Under the pieces are notes generated by a model that was not told the DNA's origin, searched no databases, and saw only the letters and a list, made by a program, of their open reading frames with translations. From Anaeramoeba ignava (lineage: Eukaryota; Metamonada; Anaeramoebidae), in NCBI GenBank assembly GCA_028826165.1, contig JAPDFW010000078.1, positions 124,001 through 188,000 of the forward strand: a stretch of DNA of 64,000 nucleotides, written 5' to 3'. Position 1 is the first letter of the stretch. Every line of letters begins with the position of its first letter. Positions 32,792 through 43,617 of the stretch are shown one piece after another. The translations under genes and the position numbers were made by a program.

Positions 32792-34647
32792 CTAATTTTC
32801 ATTATCATTATAAGTTCCAAATTTTTCATTAAATTCTTTGCACTTTCCTAAATCATCAGAAGAAACACTTGGTCTAACTCTTTGGAAAGCATTTTGAAAA
32901 TCAGAAAATAAGATTGGACGAACAGAATTAGCATCAATATTACAAATATCTCCTTTGATTTCTCTAATTGGACCAAGTGCAGCTTCTCTGCATAAATAAT
33001 ACAAATCTGCACCAGAATAACCTTCAGATAGAATTCCAATTTGAGAAATATCTTCATTTGATAAATTATTTTTATATTTTTTTTCTGAAATCAAATTTTG
33101 GATTAAAGTGACTCTTGCTTCTAATTCTGGAAGCGGAATGAAAATTCTTTGAGAAAATCTTCTTCTTGCTGCTTCATCCAATTCATGAGGACTAAATAAT
33201 TCATAAATAGTAAATAATAAATAAAAAATAATAAATATTTTGAAATAATTTTGGAATGCATTATTTATTGTTCAAATTCCTACCGATTTGTTGCTCCAAC
33301 TACAAGTAATCTTTCATCTGGGTTTGAAGATATTCCATCCATTCTCAGAAGAAATTCAGTTTTCATTCTTCTACTTGATTCAAAATCACCTTCTGCACGT
33401 TGACAAAGAAGAGAATCAACTTCGTCAATAAAAATAATAGAAGGTTGATAACATTTTGCAACCTCAAACAAAGCTCGAACCATTTTCTCGCCTTCTCCAA
33501 TCCATTTACTCATTAATGAGCTTGCCGAAACACTAAAAAAAGTGCATCCAGCTTCATTTGCTAAAGCTTTGCATAACATAGTTTTCCCAGTTCCTGGAGG
33601 ACCAAAAAGTAACAATCCTTTTGGTGGTCCGCGTAATCCTGTGAAGATATCTGGTCGCATCATTGGCCAAACAACAATTTCCTTCAAACACATTTTGGCA
33701 AAATGCAGACCTGCAATATCTTTCCAGGAAACTGAGTGAACTGAATCCAAAATTTCAAACCGAACTTGTTCAATCATTTTCGGATCTATTCCTTTTAGTC
33801 TTTCATCTGCTAATAAATTTTCCAATTCTTCATCATCAACTCCATTTGATTTGTTTTTTTCACTTTTTTTTGTTTTCTCCTTATCGTTTTTTTTGTTCTG
33901 AAAAATTGGTTTTAAAAAATTTCGTTTTACACTTGGATGTTCTACAAATTTTGAATTTTGATAAACTTTTTGATAATAAGAATCAGCCGTTCGATTTTTT
34001 TTGCTTGCATTAATTACTAATTGTTCATGAGCCGAAATAAATTCATCATTTTGATTTTCATCTTCATTTTCATTTAAATTTTGATTTTCATCTTCATTTA
34101 AATTTTGATTTTTATTCAATTTTCTATTTTGATTTTTATATTTATTTAAATTTTGATTTTGATTTTGATTTTGATTTTGATTTCCATTCAATTTTCTATT
34201 TTGATTTGGATTTTGATTTGGATTTTGATTTTGATTTTGATTTTTTCTAATTTGATCCAATTTTTCAATTTCTTTTTTTTTTTCATAATTTTTTTTCATC
34301 AATTCATTTTCTCTTTGTGAAATTGATATAATTTCTTGTAATGAAGGATCCAAATATTCAAAAATATCATTCAATCCAAATTGTTCATTTTGTTGCAAAA
34401 GCATTTGATTATTAAATTGTGAATTTAATGATTGTAAATCTGAATAATTTAATTGATTTTCAATTTCTTTTCTTTTTTCAAGTTGAAAATTAATTAATTT
34501 TTGTTTTAATTCTGGTTCAATTTCTTGTGATAAAATATGTGTTAAAGTTTGATCAATTTTGTTTAAATTTATAAAAGGATTTTGATTTTGTTGGTCTTGA
34601 TTTAATAAACTTAATTCTGTTAATAAAGTAAATAAACGAGAATCCAT
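32792..34647 (-). CDS. FIGNL1-like AAA ATPase (meiotic clade)
   Basis: Two exons, 34647-33284 and 33191-32792, joined in phase 2 across [17 protein letters not shown], give 587 residues. The C-terminal AAA module has Walker A GPPGTGKT, Walker [10 protein letters not shown], sensor GATNR and the arginine finger pair EAARRRF. The phrases [38 protein letters not shown] and a C-terminal [10 protein letters not shown] helix are typical of fidgetin-like 1, which remodels RAD51 filaments and microtubule-linked substrates as a hexamer. The N-terminal half is dominated by QN repeats (~residues 135-210), and I cannot see the RAD51-binding element. It converges with RCC1-BTB copy G, with stops only 26 bp apart. 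Confidence 0.9.
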
Positions 34648-34766
34648 TTTAGAAAAAAAAAATGAAAAAAAAAATGAAAAATTTTTTTTCTTTTTAAACT
34701 GTTTTTTTTTTTTATTTTTTTCTTTTTTTTATTTTCATTTTTTTTCTGTTTTATATTTTTTAATCA

Positions 34767-35228
34767 ATGCAAATTAAATTTCTTTTACTTTTTATCCTTT
34801 TTACAACCTCTTTTTGTCGAATTACACATTTTAAAATGAAAAATCGAAATACAAGTGATATCTTCTTAGATCATTTTGGTTTCAATAAAAATGCTCATAT
34901 CAAATTTCAAATTAATTATCTTCAGGTAGTTTTTTGAACTCAGCAAACAAAAACTAAAACCAAACAAAAATTTATTTATAAATTTAATTATATATTTATT
35001 TAAATATTTAATTATATATTTATTTATATATTTACTTATAATTTTTATAAATTTATTTATATATTTATTTATTTATTTATTTATTTATATTTATTTATAT
35101 ATTAATTTATATATTTATTTATATATTTATTTATAAATTTATTTATATATTTATTTATAAATTTATAAATTTATTTATATATTTATTTATATATTTATTT
35201 ATATATTTATTTATATATTTATTTATAT

Positions 35229-35275
<47 letters not shown>

Positions 35276-38200
35276 TATATTTATTTATATATTTATTTAT
35301 ATGTATTTATATTTATTTATATGTTTATTTATTTATTTTATTTATATTTTTTTTTATATATTTATTTTATATATATTTATTTATAAATTTATTTTATATA
35401 TTTATTTATAAATTTATTTATATATTTTATTTATTTTATATGTTGTATTTATTTTTTATTTATAAATTTATTTATATTTTTTTTATAAATTTTTTTATAT
35501 TTATTTATATGTTTGTTTTATATATTGTTTATATATTTTTTTATATATTTATTTATATAATTTATTTATATATTATTTATAATTTATTTATATTTATTTT
35601 ATATATTTATTTATTTTATTTATTTATTTTATTTTATATTATATTTGTTATATGTTATTTATATAATTTATTTATTTTATATATTTATTTATTTATTTGT
35701 TATATATTTATTTTATTTTATATATTTGTTTATATATATTTATTTTATATATTTATTTGTTTTATATATATTTTTTTTATATATTTATTTATATATTTGT
35801 TTTTTATGTATTTTTTATATTTATTTATATATTTTATATATCCATATTTATTTTATATATTTTATTTTATATATTTGTTTTTTATTTATATATTTATTTC
35901 ATTTTATTTATTTATTTATATATTTTTTTTTATTTTTTATTTATTTTATTTTATGTTGTTTTTATTTATATTTATTTTATATGTTTTTATATTTATTTAT
36001 ATATTTTATTTTATATTTATATGTTTTATTTATTTATTTTGTTTATTTATGTTATTTATATATTTATTTATATATTTATTTTATTTTTATATATTTAATT
36101 TTATATAAATTTTATTTTATATATTTATTTTATATATTTATTTATATATTTTATTTTTTATATTTAAGATATATTTTATTTTATATATTTTTATTTATTT
36201 ATATTTATTTTGTTTAATTTATATATTTATTTATATATTTAATTATATATTTATTTTATATATTTATTTTATATGTTTATTTATATATTTTTGTTTATTT
36301 TTATTTATTTATTTATTTATTTATTTATATATTTATTTTATATATTTATTTATATATATTTATTTTATATTTTTTTTATTTATTTTATTTTTATAATTTT
36401 GTTTATAAATTTATTTATATATTTTATTTTATATATTTTTATATATTTTTTATTATATATTTATTTATTATATTTTTTATATATTTATTTATATATTTAT
36501 TTATATATTTATTTATATATTTATTTATAAATTTTTTGTATTTATTTATATATTTATTTATAAATTTATTTATAAATTTTATTTATATATTTATTTATAA
36601 ATTTATTTTTTATTTATTTATATATTTATTTATTTTATTATATTTTATTTATTTTATATATTTATTTCATTTATATTTTATTTATTTATTTATTTATCAT
36701 ATTTTATTTATATATTTGTTTATATTTATTTATAAATTTATTTATATATTTATTTATATATTTTTGTAAATTTATTTTATATAATTTATTTTATATATTT
36801 ATTTATATAAATTTATTTATATTTATTTATATATTTATTTTATATATTTATTTATATATTTATTTATATATTTATTTTATATATTTATTTATATATTTAT
36901 TTATAAATTTATTTAAATTTTATTTATTTTATTTATATATTTGTTTATATATTTTATTTATTATTTTTTATATATTTTATTTATTTATTATATTTCATTT
37001 TATATATTTATTTATATATATTTATTTATATATTTATTTATATATTTATTTATATATTTATTTATATATTTTATTTATATATTTATTTATATATTTATTT
37101 ATATATTTATTTATATATTTATTTATATTTATTTATATATTTATTTATATATTTATTTATATATTTATTTATATATTTATTTATATATTTATTTATATAT
37201 TTATTTATATATTTATTTATATATTTAATTATATATTTATTTATATATTTATTTATATATTTATTTATAAATTTTTTATATATTTATTTATTTAATTTAA
37301 CCAAAATTTTAATAATCAAGTTCGGAGAAAAATTTTCACATTTTGTTCCAATAGATATTGGATTTGTATTTCAGAAAATTGATGATCCTAGATATGATCC
37401 TGGAGATTGGCCTGCATGTCCACAAGCTTTTGAACGTAATTTTGCAATTATCGCAAAACAAGAAGAGTGGAAAAAAGGATTTATTTGGGAAACAACAATA
37501 AATGAAACTCAAGAAGGAGAATATTATATTTATTATTTAAATTGTGAGAATGTTGGAGTTTCTTTTGATGTATTTTTTTTTGAATTGATTATTTTTTTTT
37601 TGGATTGATTATTTTTTTTTTAAATTGATTATTTTTAGTTTGTTATGACTTTATATAATGAAGGTCCTAATTATCTTAGTTCCAATCAGTTTTCTTTACC
37701 AGGAATTTATTTGTTCTTGCTTTTCTTATATTTAAGTTTTACTTCATTATGGACCTTTTTTATTTTTACTAATACAAAGTATTTTTAATCATTCATCTTT
37801 TAAATATTTTAATTTAAATGTAATTTTATTAGACAAAATACAGTTAATAGAATTCATCTTGTAATTACGATTCTTCTCGTTTCTCAAACTTTATCATCAT
37901 TTTTCAGATCAATTGAATATTATAATATTAAAAGCACAGGACTTCCAAAAGCATGGAATTATCTTCGTTATATTTGTGGAATGTAAATATTTTTTAACAA
38001 GAAATTAAATTTTAAAAAACAAAAAACCCTAATTTATTCCGATTTAGGTTTAAAGGAATTTTAGCTTTTTTTATTTTGTTTTTGATTGAATTTCGAGATT
38101 CTTCTATTCATCGTTTTTTCTCTTTAAAAGAAAAAATTTTTTTTTTATCCCTCGTTTCAATTCAATCATTAGATTATCTTTTACTCAGTTCTCTATTTCA

Positions 38201-38956
38201 ATTTCCAGATGAACCAAAATATTGGATTAGTTGGATATCCTTTAAAATTTATTTCTATTTTTCAATTTAATTAATTTTAATTTTTAATTTAACTCTAATT
38301 TTAAATTTAATTTTTCCTTGACTTTTTTTCTTCTTTTTTTTTGAATTATTTTCGTTTACGAGACTTTATTTCGTTTAATTGATATTATTTGCGTTTGTTT
38401 GATATTATATCAATTTAATTGGATTATTAACCATTTGAAATCTGTTGCATCAAATGATGGAAAAGTAGCAAAAAGTTTAGAAAAATTAAAATTATTTAAA
38501 GAATTTTATATTTTAACTGTTGCTTTCATGTTCGTTTAAATTTTTGGATTTAAAATTTCTAAATGTCATTTTTATTTCTAAATTTAAATTAATAATTTTT
38601 CATTCAAATTTAGATATGCTACTCAAATAATTTTAATCTTAATTGAAACAACATTGCCTTTCAAAGATCGATGGTTTTCTTATTTTTTTGATGAATTAGC
38701 AACATTCCTGTTTTTCATTTATATTGGATATAAATTTAGACCTGAACCAAATAATCCATATTTAAAGTTATTAGAAACTTATCAAAAATTACCAGAAAAA
38801 GAAGCTATTGATGCAATAAATATTGGAGATGCTTTTAATAATCAATTTATTTCAAGAAATATTAATGAAAATGACAAAAATCCAAAATCAAATTCTCAAA
38901 TTCAAGAAATGAAAACAAGTCATCGAAATGAAATTGCGAAAGATAAAGTAAATTGA
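34767..38956 (+). CDS. GPR107/108-like GOST seven-TM protein, paralogue 1
   Basis: Seven exons: 34767-34925, 37321-37569, 37639-37778, 37833-37982, 38048-38234, 38360-38529 and 38614-38956, 465 residues. A signal peptide (MQIKFLLLFILFTTSFC) and a luminal GOLD-like domain precede seven TM helices (Lung_7-TM_R family), which act in Golgi/endosomal traffic. Diagnostic blocks are RSIEYYNIKSTGLPKAWNY, DGKVAKSLEKLKLF and DELATFLFFIYIGYKFRPEPNNPY. Intron 1 is 2395 bp of ATTTATTTATAT repeats. The 38234/38360 intron is AT-AC. TM4-5 diverge from the family (EFRDSSIHRF where IGTGWxFxK is usual). Confidence 0.88.
34926..37320. repeat. 2.4-kb ATTTATTTATAT array filling intron 1 of GOST paralogue 1
   Basis: TTTATTTATATA/TTTATAAA units with interruptions that rise toward the middle. 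The intron starts GTAGTTTT and ends AATAATCAAG. Several long frames rich in Tyr, Ile, Leu and Phe are artefacts of the repeat. Confidence 0.93.
38235..38359 (+). other. AT-AC (U12-type) intron in GOST paralogue 1
   Basis: Begins ATATCCTTT, a 9/9 match to the minor-spliceosome 5' site, and contains TTTTCCTTGAC, matching the U12 branch site, at 38313-38322. It ends TTTAC. Exon joining gives WISW/ETLFRLID, the same spacing as the GPR107 family. The branch-to-acceptor distance, about 38 nt, is longer than usual. Confidence 0.8.
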
Positions 38957-39040
38957 TTTCTTTTGGAATTCTTTTTCTTTTTTTTTTTTCATTCCACTTT
39001 TTCAATTTTTTTTTTAATAAATAATAATTAAACTTTTTTT

Positions 39041-39071
39041 TTTCTCCTTTATTTATTTTTTTCTCCTTTTT
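39041..39071 (+). promoter_or_regulatory. paired TTCTCCTTT motif upstream of GOST paralogue 2
   Basis: TTTCTCCTTT and TTCTCCTTTTT lie 20 bp apart, 80-110 bp before the ATG. Same paired arrangement as at 6504 and 54004. Confidence 0.3.
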
Positions 39072-39150
39072 ATTTTTTTAATTTTTTTTTTCATTTTTTT
39101 TTTTTTCATTTTTTTCATTTTTTTCATTTTCTTTCTCTTTCAAATTATAA

Positions 39151-42100
39151 ATGAAACACGTTTTTTATTTTATTTTCTTTTTACTTTTTTCAACTACATT
39201 TTGTCGAATAACAAAATTTAAAATTGATAATGATGATCGAGATGGTTTTCTTCTTCGTGATTTTGGTTTCAATAAAAAAGGAACAATTAAATTCAATATA
39301 AAATTTTTAGAGGTTTTCTTTCAAAGAAATTAATTCATCAAATTATAAAATTAATTTATAAAATTTAAAAAACATTATTTATTAAATTATTTATTAAATT
39401 ATTTATAAAATTAATTATAAAATTATTTATAAAATTATTTATAAAATTTAAAAAACATTATTTATTAAATTATTTATTAAATTATTTATAAAATTAATTA
39501 TAAAATTTAAAAAACATTATTTATTAAATTATTTATTAAATTATTTATTAAAATTAATTATAAAATTAAATATAAAATTATTTATAAAATTATTTATAAA
39601 ATTATATATAAAATTAATTTATAAAATTTAAAAAACATTATTTATAAAATTAATTATAAAATTAATTATAAAATTATTTATAAAATTATTTATAAAATTA
39701 TTTATAAAATTAATTTATAAAATTAGTTTATAAAATTATTTATAAAATTAAATATAAAATTAAATATAAAATTATTTATAAAATTATTTATAAAATTAAT
39801 TATAAAATTATTTATAAAATTATTTATAAAATTATTTATAAATTTATTTATAAAATTAATTATAAAATTAATTATAAATTATTTATAAAATTAATTATAA
39901 ATTATTTATTAAATTAATTATAAAATTATTTATAAAATTATTTATAAAATTATTTATAAAATTTAAAAACATTATTTATAAAATTAATTATAAAATTATT
40001 TATAAAATTATTTATAAAATTAATTATAAAATTAATTATAAAAATTATTTATAAAATTATTTATAAAATTATTAATAAAATTAAATATAAAATTAATTAT
40101 AAAAATTATTTATAAAATTATTTATAAAATTAATTATAAAATTAATTATAAAATTAATTTATAAAATTATTTATAAAATTAAATATAAAATTATTTATAA
40201 AATTATTTATAAAATTAAATATAAAATTATTTATAAAATTATTTATAAAATTTATTTATAAAATTATTTATAAAATTATTTATAAAATTATATATTAAAT
40301 TATTTATTAAAATTAATTATAAAATTATATTATAAAATTAATTATAAAATTATTTATAAAATTAATTATAAAATTAATTATAAAATTAATTATAAAATTA
40401 ATTATAAAATTATTTATAAAATTATTTATAAAATTATTTATAAAATTATTTATAAAATTATTTATAAAATTATTTATAAAATTAATTATAAAATTATTTA
40501 TAAAATTATTTATAAAATTATTTATAAAATTAAATATAAAATTAATTATAAAATTAATTATAAAATTAAATATAAAATTAAATATAAAATTATTTATAAA
40601 ATTATTTATAAATTTATTTATAAAATTATTTATAAAATTATTTATAAAAATTATTTATAAAATTATTTATAAAATTATTTATAAAATTATTTATAAAATT
40701 ATTTATAAAATTATTTATAAAATTATTTATAAAATTATTTATAAAATTATTTATAAAATTATTTATAAAATTAATTATAAAATTATTTATAAAATTATAT
40801 ATAAAATTATTTATAAAATTATTTATAAAATTATTTATAAAATTAATTATAAAATTAATTTATAAAATTATTTATAAAATTATTTATAAAATTATTTATA
40901 AAATTATTTATAAAATTATTTATAAAATTATTTATAAAATTATTTATAAAATTATTTATAAAATTATTTATAAAATTATTAATAAAATTATTTATAAAAT
41001 TAAATATAAAATTATTTATAAAATTATTTATAAAATTAATTATAAAATTATTAATAAAATTATTTATAAAATTATTAATAAAATTATTTATAAAATTATT
41101 TATAAAATTATTTATAAAATTATTTATAAAATTATTTATAAAAATAAAGATTGATTCTTTCATGAGTAATCCTCCAGATGTTGGTTTTGTGATTCAAAAA
41201 ATTGATGATGAAGATTTTGATCAACTTGATTGGCCTAATTGCCCAAATAATTTTGCGGATAATTTTGCAATTATCGCAAAACAAGAAGATTGGAAAAAAG
41301 GATTTGTTTGGCAAACAACAATAAATGAAACCCAAGAAGGAGAATATAGTATTTATTATCGAAATTGTGAAAGCTCTCAAGTTTCATTTGATGTATTTTT
41401 AATTAAATTTAATTTAATTTAATTTGAATTGATTTCCAAAATTGATTTAAATTGTTTTTTTTAGATTGTTTTGACTTTATATAATGAAGGTCCTAATTAT
41501 CTTAGTGCTGGTGAATTTCCTTTACCAGGAATATATCTTTTATTTTTTCTCTTATATTTGAGTGTTACTTCTTTATGGATAATGTTTTTAGTGAAGAATC
41601 GAAAGTAATTTTAATTTTAATTAATTTTAATTAATTTTAATTAATTTTAATTTTAATTTTAATTTTAATTTTAATTTTAATTTTGATTTTAATTTTAATT
41701 TTAATTTTAATTTTAATTTTAATTTTTAATTTTAATTTTAATTTTAATTTTAATTTTAATTTTAATTTTGTTTTTAATTCATTTTAATTTTAATTTTGTT
41801 TAGAAAAACTAGAGTTAACAGAGTTCATATTTTGATGAGTGTTTTACTTGTTTCTAAAATGTTAGCAATGCTATGCAAATCAATTGAATATTATTATATA
41901 AAAAACACAGGACTTCCAAATGGTTGGAATTATCCCTATTATATTTTTGCAATGTAACTATTTATCAAATTCAAATATTTAATTCAAAATAAATTATCAA
42001 ATTCAAATTAAAATATTTAATTCAAAATAAATTATTAAATTCAAATAAAAATATTAAATTCAAATAAAATATTAAATTCAAAATAAAATATTAAATTCAA

Positions 42101-43368
42101 ATAAATTATTAAATTCAAATATTTAATTCAAAATAAATTATTAAATTCAAATTAAATTATTAAATTCAAATTCAAATATTAAATTCAAAATAAAATATTT
42201 AATTCAAAATAAATTATTAAATTCAAATTCAAAATAAATTATTTAATTCAAATATTAAATTCAAATATTAAATTCAAATAAAAATATTAAATTCAAATAA
42301 AATATTAAATTCAAAATAAATTATTAAATTCAAAATAAATTATTTAATTCAAATATTAAATTTAAATTCAAATATTAAATTCAAATAAAATATTAAATTC
42401 AAATAATTTTTTCTGATTTAGTTTCAAAGGAATTTTGCTGTTTATTGTTTTACTCTTTATTGGAACTGGTTGGGCTTTTATTAAACGTTCTTTATCTTCA
42501 AAAGAAAAAAAACTTTTTGCAATAATTATTCCATTACAATGGTTAGATAATATGGCAATGGTTATTGTTTCTGAAACAACACAAGCATCAAAAGAATGGA
42601 CGACTTGGATATCCTTTTAAATTTTCAATTTAATTAATTTCTAATTTTAATTTCTAATTTTAAATTTTCAAATTAATTAATTTTAATTTTTAATTTAATT
42701 TCTAATTTTAAATTTAATTTTTCCTTGACTTTTTTCTTCTTTTTTTTTGAATTATTTTCGTTTACGAGACTTTATTTCGTTTAATTGATATTATTTGCGT
42801 TTGTTTGATTCTTTTTCCAATTGTTTGGAGTATTAACCATTTGAAATCTGTTGCATCAATTGATGGAAAAGTAGCAAAAAGTTTAGAAAAATTAAAATTA
42901 TTTAGACAATTTTATATTTTAACTGTTGCTTTCATGTTCGTTTAAATTTTTGGATTTAAAATTTCTAAATGTCATTTTCATTTCTAAATTTAAATTAATA
43001 ATTTTTCATTCAAATTTAGATATTTCACTCGAATAATTTTAATCTTATTTGAAAGAGCTTTAACTTATCAAACTAAATGGGTTTCACCATTTTTTGATGA
43101 ATTAGCAACATTCCTGTTTTTCATTTATATTGGATATAAATTTAGACCTGAACCAAATAATCCATATTTAAGAATAGGAGAAGTTGATGAAGAATCTTCA
43201 GAAGAAGATGATATTGATGCAATAAATCTTGATGATTTTTCTTTTCAAGAACCAACATTGAGAAATCTTAATGAAAATAGTCAAAAAGATGAAGAATCAG
43301 CTGATCCAAATGATGGAAATGAAAATGATGATGATAATGATAATGAAAATGAAAATGATAAGAAATAA
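39151..43368 (+). CDS. GPR107/108-like GOST seven-TM protein, paralogue 2
   Basis: Seven exons at the same positions and phases as the upstream paralogue: 39151-39312, 41150-41392, 41465-41604, 41804-41953, 42422-42608, 42766-42935 and 43020-43368, 466 residues. Four internal exons have identical lengths to paralogue 1 (140, 150, 187 and 170 nt). The signal peptide MKHVFYFIFFLLFSTTFC and the canonical blocks LFIGTGWAFIKRSLSSKEKK, IPLQWLDNMAMVIV, CLILFPIVWSINHLK and IYFTRIILILFERA are intact. This copy is therefore the better candidate for the conserved Golgi/endosome function. The tail is acidic (DEESSEEDD, DNDNENEN). Intron 1 is 1837 bp of another AT repeat. Confidence 0.92.
39313..41149. 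repeat. 1.8-kb ATTTATAAAATT array filling intron 1 of GOST paralogue 2
   Basis: ATTTATAAAATT dodecamers and variants (ATTAATTATAAA, AAATATAAAATT), most regular at 40430-41145. The reverse strand is open as an INNF repeat but has no protein character. Confidence 0.93.
41954..42421. repeat. TTAAATTCAAATAAAATA repeat in GOST paralogue 2 intron 4
   Basis: 468-bp intron built of AAATTCAAATAAAATATT-type units. The same intron in paralogue 1 is only 65 bp and unique, so the array was gained after duplication. Confidence 0.85.
42609..42765 (+). other. AT-AC (U12-type) intron in GOST paralogue 2
   Basis: Begins ATATCCTTTT, contains TTTTCCTTGAC ending at 42729 and ends GTTTAC at 42765. It joins WTTW to ETLFRLID. 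It is conserved in place and in all three signals with the paralogue. Confidence 0.8.
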
Positions 43369-43617
43369 AATTCCATATTTTTTTTCCTCATTCCACTTTT
43401 TTTTTTCTTTTTTTTTCTTTTCTTTTCTTTTCTTTTCTTTCAAGAAAACAATAAAAAAATCTTTTTTTTTAAAACAAACAAACAAACCAAACAAAAAAAA
43501 TTAATAAATGACGTTTTTTTTTTAAATTAAATTATTTTTTTTCATTTTTTTCTTTTTCATTTTTTTTTAAAATAAATAAATAGAGAATATAAATTCAAAT
43601 TTTAGAATAAAAATTAA

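Noticed and set aside
35440-37228. Several open frames of Tyr/Ile/Leu/Phe-rich 'membrane proteins'
   Set aside because: They are translations of the ATTTATTTATAT intron array; the flanking GOST exons splice across them.
34926-41149. AT arrays as centromere, telomere or replication origin
   Set aside because: They are bounded by exact splice sites of coding genes; no G-rich telomeric unit is present.
40855-41163. Reverse-strand INNF repeat protein
   Set aside because: By-product of the 12-bp ATTTATAAAATT repeat in GOST paralogue 2 intron 1.
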